Part shown: positions 24,131 to 37,175 of the stretch, piece by piece | Position numbering within the stretch: the stretch's first letter is position 1 | Layout of the letters: each line of letters opens with the position of its first letter | Origin: Rhea pennata | Lineage: Eukaryota > Chordata > Aves > Rheiformes > Rheidae | NCBI RefSeq assembly: GCF_028389875.1 | Contig: NC_084671.1 | Location: 28,887,083 to 28,951,082 of the forward strand | DNA: 64,000 nt | Direction of reading: 5' to 3' | The notes under the pieces: model-generated | Seen by the model: the letters and a program-made list of their open reading frames with translations, nothing else | Database searches by the model: none | What the model was told of the DNA's origin: nothing | Made by a program: the position numbers and the translations under genes

Positions 24131-24699
24131 TTTTCTTTTCCTTCCTGTATTCTGGTCAATCTGACCTGAGGGGAGAAAGCAGGGTTGGCTTTGTGGCACC
24201 CTAATAAACATTTTCCTTTCATATTACTGATGGAAGTCCTACGGGTGTGTCTAAACCAAGAGTGGAAGTACCAAGATTACTACGGTTCTGTATTTTTCCT
24301 ATTGAAAGCCGGGTTGTTGTTCATCTTCCAGCTTCAAAAAATGAAATCCTTCCCCCCCCCAAACAAGTTATCTCACACTTCTTAACAGCGCTTCCAATTA
24401 TTTGCTTGAGGACATCGGTAAAAATGAAAGTTGCCTTCGTTGTTTTGCTCCCGTTTAATGCTTTAAGTGAGAGTTACCTGAGCATAAGCTGTCTTGTGCT
24501 GTTACAGCGGGGACTGTCAAAGACGCAGACCATAGGAACCTGAGCTTCGACACTCCCTTTGGCCACAGAAAGACTTGTTTGAGTAAAAATCTGCCCTGCC
24601 CTCCCCGTGCCGTCTTTATTTTCAGTTTCTTGGCAATCGGTCTCCATTCAGTCAATGGAAATATACTGGTTTTTAACGAAAAGGTAGTGGAAAAGCCAC

Positions 24700-24900
24700 C
24701 TTGGCTTGGATAGTTCAGTGGCAGTCGTTCGAACGACGCTTGTCGTGCCCTAGACCCGGCATCGCTTCCCCTGCAGCCTTGCTTGGACCCGCCGCCGAAC
24801 GCTGGCAGCGGGGGCACCTTCTTCGAAACAAGCAGAGAAGTGGCCTCGGGCGCTCAGCGCCGTGTCCCCGGTGTTACTGCGCTGCATGCGGATGGGCTCT
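24700..24900. other. CpG-dense patch in intergenic DNA
   Basis: About 20 CpG dinucleotides fall within roughly 180 bases, against very few in the surrounding kilobases. It includes a perfect 14-base palindrome GTCGTTCGAACGAC at 24724-24737. This could be a small unmethylated regulatory element or a young GC-rich insertion; no gene start is visible. Confidence 0.5.
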
Positions 24901-27900
24901 TGTAAATGGAAAGAAAAAAAAAAATCGGTGAAAACACTTAATTTATCAGATTTGCATCTGTATTATGGACCACATACAGAAGTACAGAAATACCGACCAA
25001 CAGAGTCAGGGAGCGACAGTGAGGTTTCCTGGAAAACTGTGATACCAAACTTCCTCATTTTCAATCTTCTTTGCTTTAGGCCCGGAGAAAAAGCTCAGCC
25101 TAGTTTATCAGTATTTTCCTCTTTGAGTGCAAAGTCTGCGAGTGGCTTTTGTGCACCGTTAAACTGAGCGTGAAGCAGATTTAAAGTCCCTAGGACGACC
25201 TTTGGAGAAAATTAGGCCCCCTAAGACTTTCTGGCGCTTTTGCCAAGAGCCTTCTTGATGTGGTTCATGTCAAGATGCAGCTTCTTGAATTTACTGTTTT
25301 TTTTTTTTTAACCCTAGAATTTATAAACTTTGATAGGCATAAATTTGCCATAGATTAATTTTTTTTTTGAGGACAATGTGGAAAAAAATCTATGCTAGTT
25401 AATTAAACACAAGAAGACTGCAATTTGATCTGCTGCTGGCCCAGTCTATAAACTTCTTCTGCCCAAGTGGTTTGACAGATGGAGTTTAAACACTCACTCT
25501 GAAAAGCCTGTAACCTCTTTAAATCTAAACATTTTGACCCACTGGGATTACAAACTCCTAGCACAGCTGGACAGAGCGAGCCTCAACTGAACTTTATACA
25601 GTCATTCAGGACCTGGAAGTGCATTACATGTTCAGACAAAATCTGTGGGAAATAAAATGCTCCTGGGTCAACCATGCAGCACATAGGAGATGTCCAGGCA
25701 AGGTCATTTAAAAAAAGGTTTCACCCCCTCATAAAAAAGGTGGGGAGGGGGGGGGGAAGAAGTGTTGGAAAGGGAATTTCCACTTCCTTACAAACATGTT
25801 TCAGACTTCTAGCTCAGAAGAAAGCTTCATCTCATCCCTCTGTCCAGAGACCAGAAGGCAATGTTAGAGCTGGTGGTCCCCATTGCTGCAGGAAGACTTG
25901 AGGACACGTTTCACTTCTGGCAAGTGCTGAACTGTGAAGCTACGCTGAGCAAAAAGCACTGCAGAAGTCAATCCCTAATTGTTTAAAATGTTCACTGCTG
26001 GCCCTATCTCATGACCTTCATTCATACTTTTATTAAGTTTGACGTTTAACCTAGATAAGATGTATTTACTACCTCCGGAACACCCCCAACCCGTGCTGGA
26101 ATGTGACTCACATTAGACTCTAAGTCCCTTCAAGTCAACTGAAGGGCAACTGTTTTAGACCTTGGAGGACTGTATGAAGCACTGAGGACTTTTATCATCC
26201 CTAATGCGATGGGAGCTGAGAGGACTCTCTCCGTCCCATAGCCGGAGGTGCTCCCTCCTAGTCCTTGGTCTGGCTTTCATTAGGCAGGAGCTGGAGAACT
26301 CCCAGGCAATTTGTGGAATACAGATCCAGTCCTGATCCTGCTGTCTCGTGCCGTTATTCAGATCATACAAATGGGATCAGAAGGTTGAATCTGCAACCCC
26401 TTCCCCCTCCAAATCTTGTAAGGAACCAGGCTTGAGAATGCCACAGCATTGCCACAGCAGAGGAATTTACAGACCACTCAGCAATCCCGTCCAAAGACAC
26501 AACCACAAAACCAAAAGCTCTTTCCTTTTTTTAATATAGCGTTGCAGAAACATCCGCGTGACTTTCTCAAGAGCATGGGCAGTTCCCCTGAGCTGCGTCT
26601 GTTTGCCATGCGCAGCGGGCGGGCTCCTCACCTTGGCAGGGAAACTTGGACCTCTCGGGTGTCACCTTGTTGGACCTCAAGTGAAGGTGTTGAGTCACGG
26701 GCTGCGTAGCGGTTGTCGGGGAGACAGTTTGTTCTCGTTTCCCATCGGAATTGAGCCTGAATTTTCTGGTAATTTAAGTAGAGGATAAAAAAACCCCAGC
26801 GAACAGTGATTTATTCTGATCTGCTTGGCACTTCAGAGGCAAAATGAAATCATCGGTAAGCTGCTAGAATATACTTTGTTTGTCTGCCAGGAGATAGCCA
26901 GGCCTCCCTTCTTAAGCCTAGCAAGCTGCTACAGGCTAAATTCCTTACTGATGCTTTCAGGCTTTCCTTCTCAGTGCTCGTAGCATAGGTTTGTTGTCAG
27001 AGGCCCTGGAGAAAAGGCGCCCGGCCCCTGGGGCCTCTACCACCAAGAAGATAGCTTTTCCAAAACATCGGGTGCTACTGCACAGTTGGGTCCTGTCCTC
27101 ACGAACACGGTGCCCAGAGCACTGGCTCGCTTGCACAGCGTGTTTTGCCTTTACTAGGGCTGACGGCATTTAGGCAGGGTGAAAAATGAGAAAACGCAAC
27201 TGTTGTTTGCCAAGAAGCAAAGAATGGCAAAGGTTCGGGGTTGTTTCAAAGCCTCTCTTGGCTGTACCTTGGTATTTATGGCCTAGCTGGAGAAGGAGAT
27301 CAGCTCTACTAAAAATACTTTCATGTTCAATATAACATTTTATCTCTGAGGGAGAGTGAGGGATTCACATGAAATGAAGCCAAGGCTGTATATTAATGCA
27401 AGCAATAAACCTCCTGAAATCTGTAACAAGCTAAACTTTTGAGGCATCCTTCCCAAGCTCCGCAGCCTACTGGTGGGAAGACTGGCAAAATCACACAGCA
27501 GCTTTGCTTTAATTTAAAGTTTCATTCGGAAAAAAGAATTCGGTTAGTAGAACTCCCTGTGTTATTTTGATATTGTGTTCAAAGACTTGAGGTTTTCTCG
27601 TGCTTGTTTGGAGTGTGGAAGCCACGTGGGGCAGCCGAGAGGGAAGTCTCTGCATGAAGGCCATTAATTATCGGTGCAGTTGGCTGCTGTGACATAGCAA
27701 CATGCCTGGTGCCGTCAAGGCTGTGTAAGGAGAGGTAAAAGTCACCATAATATTACTGCCACAGTCACTTCAGCCTGGATGGCCAACATCTGAGGTGAGC
27801 AAAACTGTTGGGAGAGTGCTTCAAGACTGCCTGGAGGCTCAAGGAGTTGCCATATACTGGATGACATTTTCAAAGTGGCTTTCAAAACTGCAAATGCCCT

Positions 27901-30900
27901 CTCCAAGTCACCAAGCTACCAAGCTAGGCTGGAATAAGGCTTTGACTACATGGTAAGACTGGGCTTGAGGCTCTGCTGTCATGCCCATAGCCCAGCGGGG
28001 CTTCAGCAAAAAGCACTGCCATCCATCTGGGTTGGAGGGGTCTACCAGCAACATCTTCCTTCTCCCTCTGCAGGGGCAGGCCATAAATATGTTGATATGG
28101 CACTAAGACTCAGCATGGGTTGAACTTGCCCCGTTGGGTTGGAAAATGTTGAACCTGCGTGAGCAGATGCTCAAGTCCAGTTTTTAACAGGTGCAAAAGT
28201 AGAAGGAAAGTGGGCTAGGGTTCATAACCTGCATTACAAATCTCCCCTTAAACTGCCGTGAAAGCTGGCAGACCGGCTGGCCCATCATTTTTAAAACTCA
28301 GCTCTTTTTTCAAAATACCATTCCAACAGGCAGCTGCTCCAGCTGAGAGGCCTGCAGGGGAGTGACCATATAGCCATACAAATGATTTCTAAAAGCAAAG
28401 CTCAGTATAAATCCACATGCTCAGCAGTGTTGCTCTTCAAATTGTTTGAGTGCGGATCTGCTGCATGTCATCCAAAAGAGCTGTTTATATTTCTTGGTCC
28501 CTTTTGCTGCTTCCCAGGGCAAAAACAATCCCAAGATTGAATAGAAACAAAATCTTGCGGACGGCACAACCTGGATAACTTGCCAAGCAAGATTAATTTG
28601 CAGTTGCTTAAATCCCATTTAGATGTTCATAAAATGTAAAGCACTAAAGGAAAGGAAGAACTAAAAACTCGAAGGAGAACAGTGTAGTCAAAGAGCATCC
28701 TACGGATTCACAATGTACTATCCAAAAAATGGTTATCTTAAGAAGATAGCTTCTTACTAAGAAGCATTTGTTGACTGTATATATTTATGTCTACAGACAT
28801 AAAAATTCCCATCACTTCTCGTTTTATGAAGGGAGAGAAGCAGCTGAGAAAACATTTGCCCTTTTCCAAAGAGCTTTATTTACATTATCATCAGAGTGGT
28901 TGAGCATGGAGGCACCAAGCAGTGCTGCAGGGGCCTCTGAACTGCCCTGGAAGATGGAGTTGAGGGTTGTATCAGAAGTGGAATTTAATCCTGCTATTTT
29001 TTCATTTCCAATGATAGAGCGCAGTGCCTCCATTTTGCTTCAGTAGCTTCCCCAGCGACAGTGATGTCCTCTCCAGTTTTGCAGGGGTGAAATACTGAGG
29101 AGCTTTTCTGGAGGAAACATTCTTTTAAAAGGTAGTTGTGGCCAGCTGGAGAGCAGAAGTCTTTCTCTGCTCTGAATCTTTTCCCCAGTCTCCCCAGACT
29201 CCTCACACACACTTTCTTCTGCAGTATCTCAGGCACAACCTTTTCCCCAAATTTACTCTCCATATTTGCACATTTATTTCCCAAATTCAATGGAATGGCT
29301 CTTGTCTCTGCCAAGAGATTCTGGTGACTTCTGCTCTCTCAAACGAGGGGTGGTGGCTACCTCCTCAGCAAAGTCCTTCCTTCTGCATCTTGCAGCTGGG
29401 GCTGTAATTCCTTCCGTGTTATCCGCATCCCTGAGAGGAGCAGAGATCAAGGCAAGAGGCAGATTTTAGGAGCGGCGTGTGTTGGCGTTCAAGACACCCA
29501 TGTCGGCTGCCTCTGGGGTGGTTCCAGTGTGAGACGGGACCCCAGGAAGATGTGGTGCATGAGAATCCATTGAGCTGGTGGAAAGGCTTGGGAAGTGGCA
29601 GGACCAGCGTGGGCATGGGGAGGTGAATAGCAGGTAATGAAGGATTTCCAGCATGGGCTAGCAGAAACCTGCAGGGCTTCAGAATTTCAGGGAAAACAGA
29701 AAAAAAGAGGCTTTCACAAATGCACTAACTTCCAGTGAAGGTCACTCAAGGCTAAGACCATGAGTTATTGCCTGTCAGCACGCTCTGATGCAGTGTCCTG
29801 TCCATCACTACAGCCATTCCTCCATGCCAATTTTATTCTTGCACAGCACCGGCACCCAAAATACCTCCTTTCCTTTCACCGGCCACACACTCAAAAGCCA
29901 GCTCCTGCCAAACTCCCAAACCAAGCATCAGCTGTCGGCCAGGGCTATCTTGCTGTTATCCACATATCCAAGTTATCTCAACTGGCTTGGGTTGGACAGT
30001 GTTTGGGTGAGACTGTGAGGAGCTGACACGCATGTTGTCAGGAGCTACAAGACCATCTGTGAGTTAATCTGTGACAGAGTCACCAAGGACATGTGGGTGT
30101 CCTGAGGTCTGTGGGGACAGCAGCAGGAACGGGACTGTATGCAAATGTTGTTTCTAGCAGTATTTCCTGCCCTTTTAAAAAAATTCTTGGGGGGGATAAA
30201 CTAGCTAGGCAAAGACAAATAGAAAGAAAACAAAATGTACTTACCTTGAACTCTTGGACTGACATTAGTTCACAACGTGTGACCTTCACTCAGGGTTTCT
30301 GAGTAGTTCACGGGCAGACACGGCATGCCTTCACCCACTGCTGTGGCTAGCTGCTGGTGAGAAGTGTGGGCCGCTTGCTTTCTGTCTCCCCAGCCTTATC
30401 TGACTTGAAAGTTTAATTTAAGGGAAAACAAAGATAGCTTTAAACACACAGGCAAAGGTTATGTAGAGTCTGCCCTGAATGTGCAGTGCCAGCCTGCAGG
30501 GGTTCATCTAGCTTCATGCTGCCCTTGGGCAACCAGGAGCCCGAGACCAGAGGATCAGACCAGGCACGTACACATGGAGCTACTCAAAGCAGCATGGAAA
30601 GATTTCATCACTCTCTGATGAAACTGGGAGAAAACAAGTCCAAAGCTGGTGAAAGAAACATTCCAGTAAATTTTACAGCAACAAAGGGGACAAATTCTAG
30701 CAGAATTCAAGAGGTTTTGGCAGGACCTGGTAAAACGGCAGCCTGCTAGGATATGTTCAAGGAGAGGGAAGGAAGATGCACACGGGAGCATATGACATGA
30801 AGAAAGAAGAGCCATCCTTGGTTCTCAGGACAACACTGTGAAAGACACCCGTTGTTACTGCCTTCCACAACTTGATATTGCCTCTTCTGAATTTACTGTG

Positions 30901-32992
30901 AGCGTTGGATGGGTCTTCTGCCTATGGTCTTTAGCTAAGCAGCTCCATCTTGGGCAAAATGATAGTAGGTGGGCATGGTCCCACGAGCAGCCTTCATCTG
31001 GGTGTCAGAGGAAGATCAAGGCTCCTTCCTTAGCATAGCCATTGGGACATCGTGTTGTGGAGACTGGAGGAAACTGCTGCTGGGAAGTAGCTGTGTTAAA
31101 CCTCTCAATTAGGCTCTCTGATTCAAATGGAAACCTGATGCTTTTTGTCTTCTCCCTCCCCAGAGGGATGTGCTTGGCTTTCCGAGTGCCTCTAAGTAAA
31201 ACAAAAGCTCTCCCACAAGAGATGATTGTGGTGGGTATAGTCACCCACACTATTAAACCAACCGAGTCGCAATGAATGCTGGCTCTCAGCTGTATTCTGC
31301 CAACCGTAATCCCTTGCAAAAGGATGCTAGAAGAATTGCGGCAATTAAGAGGAGAGAAGGGAGAGGTTCGTTTACAAAAAAGTCTTCCTTTTTTAAAGCT
31401 AAATGGATGCCTCAGGCTGTGACGCAATCTGAGCAACGTGCCTGAACAGAGGGTGCAAATCGGAAATTTAATAAGAAAGGGGAGGTTGAAAGGGCAGCAT
31501 TGACTGCAGTGAGTAAAAATGAGCAGTTTCATCTGAGTGTGTTTAAAGTGCTTCTAAAAACAGCTTGAGGCTTTGACCCAAGAAAATGCATGAATGACTT
31601 CCAGAAAAAACTTCAGCGAACATTTACTCTAACAGGCAGTCAAAAACCCGCCTGGGCCCTCCAGTGCTGCCTGTGCTGCAGTTTTAGTATTTTTTGAATG
31701 GGATGAGAAGAAGCAGATTCTCCCCCGAAGGGAGGAGTCATCAGCCATGCTCTGCCTGGCTGACAGCTCCTGCACGTGGCCTTTGCCAGAGTATGCAAGG
31801 AGGAGATGGAGCCGATGGTGGGTCTGTGGTGGCTCTCCACCAGCAAGTTTAATGGAGCAATGCTGATTGTCTGCCCCTGCCTAAAAGCGCTATCCATCCC
31901 GGTTCTGCAGTACTGCCCGTAGGACATTTGCTGCTCTCTCAGCCAACATGCTGGGCTTGCTATTCTGCAACTCGCTCCAAACATGGTTTACTGCAGCTGC
32001 AGCAACCTCTGATGGACCACGGAGCAGCCCTGGTGTGGGCCCAAGCTGGTCAGACACCAAAATCTGAGTGCTGAAAGAAAAATGGGATTAATAATATTAT
32101 TGTTAACAACTGGGGAAAAAGAAAAGGGGGGGATTTCTCTTAAAAGTGAGCTTGATTCAAAGGGCGGCTGTGAGAACCCTCTATGGCATCTTCCCGTGAC
32201 CTTGTGCTTGAGGAGCAGCAGAAGACCCAGGGGCAGCGTCTCCTGTGGACTGGTGCCCCCTGCGCTCCATTTTGCAGACATGGGTGTTTCATTACCACTG
32301 CAGTGAGTGATCAGTTCCTGACAGAGGTGTATATACAGAGCACAAACAAACGGGATTTACAACCGCCGGCTTCCTGGCGTTGCTTTTCAGGAGCAGAAGC
32401 GGCAAGAGCACCCAGCAGACTGAGAAAACAACTCAGAAGAGTAAAAATTTTTGAAAATGTGCCTGTTCTCCAGACACTCCTGGGAGAACATAAACAGTGT
32501 GTTTGGAAGTAAACTTGCTATCTTCTTCCTTGCTCAGTAATAGTTCAACATACTGAAAATGTGTTACTCGACTTGCAGAGCATCGCAGGACCTCAATATT
32601 GTTTACCTCTTCCTTGGTGAGACTCAGATATAAGATGTTTGTGCTGTAGCAATGCCAGCATTACTGGCCTCTGAGCTGCTAACAAGAGGTTTGTATGTTG
32701 GGTGAGCCAATAATTAAGTTACTTTGGCCTCTTACTGCTATAGTGGTTCTGCAAAAAATATTTGATATCAAAAAGCAGTAAAAATAAGAAACATTTCAAG
32801 CAGTGTGGTGCAGACCAGAAGGTTTTCAGGGTTTAGCCCTGTCTGAGTTTGGAGCTGTGGGATCTCTGCTGTGCCGATGATTTTTGACTCTCTTGCCTTC
32901 TCTGGAGGCAGTGGCTGAATCATGGGTCCTGGATATTGGGCACTTCAGTGATGAACAGAAAGGATGTATCTTACCAGGAAAACTATAGAGTT

Positions 32993-33057
32993 ATCACAGA
33001 ATCGTAGAGTCCTGTAGGTGGGAAGGGATTAGGCCAAGAATCTCTAGTCCCACCTTT
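32993..33057 (-). mobile_element. Diverged CR1 3'-end fragment (reverse)
   Basis: TTATCACAGAATCGTAGAGT followed by CCTGTAGGTGGGAAGGGATT and a TCTCTAGTCCCACC stretch resembles the reversed CR1 terminus, with indels. Confidence 0.6.
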
Positions 33058-35933
33058 GTTCTTCTGTGAAGAACCAAATGTGCCAGGTAACCTGATGTCC
33101 CCTTTCATTTCACACCCTTGTTCATCAGTGAGGATCTCCTAGGTGGTCATCACCACCACCGCTTGGGCCCAAAGTGCCCTCGGCTGCTAAGTGGATGCTG
33201 GTAGTTTTGCAAGGATCCCAGCGCGCAGTCAAAGCCGGCTCTAAAGCCTTCAAGGCAGGAAGGAAAGATGGTTATTTCATTTTGCCTTTGGCCAGTTTTC
33301 CCCTCTCCTCCTGCCAACCCATCTGCTAACATTCAGTGACTCTGAGGAGATCCACCCACAGCAAGATGGTTCATTTTCTTTTAAAATGTTTGTAATTAAG
33401 AGCTCCAGTTCCATGGTGATAAGTGCTCTGCAAGTCCTTAGAAATAAAGCCATTAAGTGAAGGAGGCACCATAGCTGCTCTTGAAAAACAAAACACACCA
33501 GCAAAAAGTCATGCTTCAGAAGGAAGTAGAGTTAGGGCTGCCTTTCCAGACTTGGAATGCAGTTTTTTGTAGATACAAACCTTTCTGGGCATGAATTTGT
33601 CAGTGCAAATTGAGCTGTGGAGCAGAATTACCGTCCTGTGCCTGCACAAACTTGAATGCTTGCTTATCTATGGCTTTTGTACCCTTCAGATGATAGCCCC
33701 ACGTTCATAGTCAATGCAATATTAGAGAAAACCAAACCGATATGGGAACAGACTGGAGCCAGCCTTTAGTGACAACCCCTTTAGCTTCCCTGCTTGCTTT
33801 TCTCAGCTGCTGTTTGGCCAGCACTGCTCTACAGCTTCCTCACTCCGCGGCACCCGCTGATGCTCTGCCTGGTGGGCGCCTGCTGGCAGCAGCGCTGGGT
33901 TCAGGGGGTCCAAGCCGTCAGGCAGGAAGGTAGCTAGCCAGGCTGGCTATTGAACTGAGGGCACCATCACAGCTAGGAAAAACAACTGTATGCGAGGATA
34001 GGGGAAAAAAATAGTGAGAATTAATATCTAGATAAGTGATGCCTTAAGAAGATGTGACTCCAAACTGCATAGCTGGACACCATCCTGCAGAAATGTGTCC
34101 AAAAGTGTCTGTGTCTCTTAGTCCTCCTTAAATTTGGCTGGAAAATCACAGCGGTGTGGCAGTGAAGCCAGGCTACCCGCAGAACAGAGTAAAGCCCTGT
34201 GGGATTCTCCCTCTGTGGAGCTATTGCTCTGAGGTTCGAGATGACTCACATGAGTTATTAGAAGAGCTAGAGGAATCCCAAGAGCAAAATTTGCTCCTGC
34301 TCCACAGCGTTGTGCAAGCCATGTGGAAGGCTGCTTGTTCCTCATTTCCAGCAACCCGCAGAAGAACAGAGGCAGGACTGTTCAGCAGCTCAGCTTTGAG
34401 AGAAGAGGAGCTCACTGCAAACGGCAACAGTCGGACTTCTGAGCGGCCTTGCTGGAGGAAAACCTGCCCTGGTCTTGTTTCAAAGTAACACGGGTCTAAA
34501 CTGCAAAGATGTTGAGGTAGCTCATGAAAAGAAAGTAGTCCTGGGAGCTGGGTAAGCAACAGCTCTATTTGGCAGTGCAAACAGGGTCCAGTTGCATTTA
34601 AGGGACCTTAGTAAGGCCGTGTAGCATGATTCATTTAAAAGCAGCTGTGCAACCTCAGAGAAACTTTCCCTCCAGCAGTGTCATGCATAAGCAAGATACA
34701 ACTGCTACAAAGCACCTTTTATATCCGCTTCATTTGGAAAGAAAAGGTAAGTAGCAATTAAAAGACATAATTTATTTTATTGTCTTTGGCCCTGACCTGG
34801 TGAAAAAAACCTCAGCCCAGCATCAATGATGCAAACAGAATTCAGGCCCATAAATCCACACTTATCAGAACTTCAGGCCTCAGGGAATGAGCTGATCTGG
34901 TTCTCTCACCCCTTCTTTGCCAGATGTCTCTTCAGACACCTAGATGGTTCAAGGCAAGGAAGTATCTGCACACCCCCAAAAAATCAGCTTTCTTATGTCA
35001 CCCTGAGCTGCTATTACATGAAAAGAGGTAACAAGAGCCAGTCAACTAAGATCAGAGCTGGCAGCAAGATCAGTACTGCCAGCCTGGAGCAGCCGCCATG
35101 GGTGGGATGGGAGCCAGGAGCAACATGTGAATACCCTGGAAAGTCAACAAGAGGCCAAGGCTTGCAAATGCTCAGAGATGCTTGTGTGACAGGGATTGAG
35201 CAGGAGAGAATCACAGGATAATCTTTCCACTAACCCATGGGAGGGAAGAAGGAAAAGTTTGCGAATCTTTGACCAAAGGATTTCTTTAAGTCTGTAAGAG
35301 TTTTCTTTTGCTTGCTGGTGCGGTTGCCTTTGAAGGCCAGATCCAAGTCCAGCAAAAAAGCTAAATAAAATAAAAAATCTGTACCAAACACAACAATGAA
35401 AAATAAAATACATTCCCATAAAAATATATCTGCCCCCTTACAGATATGAGATCAGGCCAGTAGTTTAAAGTACAAGAACTGGAACTTATTCTTGGACTTA
35501 CGCAGTTCCCATGTGTCCTACATGAATGTAATTTACTATGTATTTTTGCTGTTTTAATTTGTCCAGAGACATATTTTGTTCAAAAATGCAAAAACACCCC
35601 CAAACAATTGTTTATTAAGTGAAACGAAAAGGACTTGTTTGGCGAGTAGAAGTGGAAAGGCCTAGGGACAGCTGGAGCTCAAAGAAAAGAGAGCACAGCC
35701 TGAAACAGGAAAGTCTCAGGCCCCCAAAGCACTTGAATCTCCCTATAAATTGCCAGACAAGTGTTAGGGCATGTCCCAAGGAGAGCTGCCACCTTCCATG
35801 TTAGTGCCCTCATAACTGGATCATGCCAGAAGACCAGCACTAACAAATTAACTCCATTGCCATGCAAAGGTTTTTAGACAAAACTTTCTTATTCTTTTCC
35901 CTGAGGACCTACTTCTGGTCACAGCTGAAGATG

Positions 35934-35990
35934 GGAATTGAGGCTAGATGGCTCTATGGTCTGATTCAATATGGTGGTTCTTGTCTTAAC
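35934..35990 (+). mobile_element. Ancient CR1/L3-type 3'-end remnant
   Basis: The stretch GGCTAGATGGCTCTATGGTC, then TGATTCAATATGGTGGTTCT, resembles the 3' end of older reptile-type CR1 elements (ggctagatgg...ggtctga..cagtatgg.ggttctt). It is distinct from the younger avian CR1 tails elsewhere in the window. Confidence 0.45.
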
Positions 35991-36555
35991 CATCCCATCT
36001 AGTCTTGTAATCTATGAAGTATCTTCTGTAGGCTGTTACAGAGAAGATGAGCAAGGATGCTGCACAAAATTTCCAAGAGCTCTTAAAGTCAAGGTGTAAT
36101 TAAGACATGTTATTCAGCCTGCTTGCTCCACTAGTTACCCTCTAGGGCTTAGCAGTGATATCTGAATTGCTGACCAAGTGTGGACTCACCTGCTCCACAC
36201 AGGCCTTCTTGGCAAAGGAGATCGTGGCTATGGAGTTATAAGCTATAGGCAGCTCCTATCCATTTGCCTCCCCTTCCTCCACCTCCACAAGAACTGAGAA
36301 GAAATTGTGTCACAAATACCAGACTACGTAATTTAGCACAGGCCTGTATAGCTGAACATCACCCTCCAAGGACTGTTTGACCTGACACACACATCAACAA
36401 CTGGAAATCCATGAATCCTCCCAAACCTACCAATCTTGGGGTAGCCTGACCAACCGGATTTGCTCGCATGAAGTGGGATGAGTACTGCAGTGCAACTGCA
36501 CAACATCCGGCAGCCAAGAAAGACCACCAAGGTGAGATCACTCTTCAGTTGTGCT

Positions 36556-37175
36556 AAAGGTGCAGCAAGAGGAGCTACCACTTACAGTGTTGCAGAGGCT
36601 CTTGGTAGTGCCACAGCCTGGGCAGGCTCTCTGGTATGAGATGGAGAGGTTGCAAAGAGGGTTTAAAACCACCATGCTCCCACCTTGCCAGGGCCACAAG
36701 CTCTACACTGCACCAGGGAATCAGATACATGGAGTGTTAACATCTGACTGTGCTTAGAAGGAGCAGCTGGCCAAATATGACAAGGATGATAAAAAATGCA
36801 TGCTAGCCAGAGGAGATCGTGAGCTGGGGCATTCCTGTTTCCCCCACGAGGTTCACAATGACCTAACCATGGGAGCAGTAGGAACACCCAGCACCATATG
36901 TGCACATGTCCCTCCCAAAAAAGCAGAACAGGATGCTATATGTGATGCAAATGTCATCAGCATTTGTCACCTGCTGCCATGAAGACTCCAGCTTCTATTT
37001 GACTGAAGTTCCTGTTGCACATTGAAGCTTTTTTTGCTTTTACAGAGCCATGTCAGGAAATGCCAACACATAATTTTAGGAGAGGGTACCCCCTCGCCTC
37101 CTGTGGAGGAGATATTCTGATTTATAGTCCTTTCCAGTGGTCAGAAAGCCAGCAAGCCAAATTGTTGGGTGAAGG
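36556..37175 (+). pseudogene. Degraded PIF/Harbinger (HARBI1-like) transposase relic
   Basis: No continuous frame survives, but peptide pieces occur in the order expected of a Harbinger DDE transposase. They are TYSVAEALGSATAW near 36568-36609 (compare the helix-turn-helix YRSVA..FGVS.STA), then GAVGTPSTICAHVPP and DAICDANVISICHLLP near 36870-36979 (compare G.IDGTHI...PP and ..VCDA....). Next come HEDSSFYL near 36978 (compare HDS.IL), ILGEGYPLAS near 37070-37100 after a one-base frame shift (compare LLGDSGYPLR.W), and YSPFQWSESQQAK just after (compare TPF....AEQRYN). The first catalytic Asp position is missing. Frameshifts, an internal gap (no YRNRKG block) and stops make it non-functional. 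The match is from memory of family motifs, so it is tentative. Confidence 0.38.
37040..37095 (+). repeat. Exact 56-base direct repeat, copy 1
   Basis: Begins TTACAGAGCCATGTCAGGAA and ends GAGAGGGTACCCCCTC. It is identical over all 56 bases to 37680-37735, with an offset of 640. This copy covers part of the Harbinger-like relic (the GEGYPL region). Confidence 0.97.

Larger units (their letters stand above)
21851..36555. other. Intergenic DNA between BOK and the Harbinger relic
   Basis: About 14.7 kb in which I recognise no functional gene. It contains an (AAAAC)n repeat at 22362-22396, a CR1 remnant at 24080-24130, a CpG-dense patch at about 24700-24900, a G-run near 25742-25757, a CR1 remnant at 32993-33057 and an ancient CR1/L3-type remnant at 35934-35990. 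The longest open frame (31005-31532, - strand, 175 codons) resembles nothing I know. Confidence 0.6.

Noticed and set aside
22627-24210. Additional AATAAA hexamers as the true BOK 3' end
   Set aside because: They are possible for longer isoforms, but the first hexamer at 21824 gives a normal UTR length; sequence alone does not favour the later ones.
31005-31532. 175-codon open frame on the - strand in intergenic DNA
   Set aside because: The translation has no recognisable motif, no splice context and no similarity to a retroviral or transposon protein that I could see.
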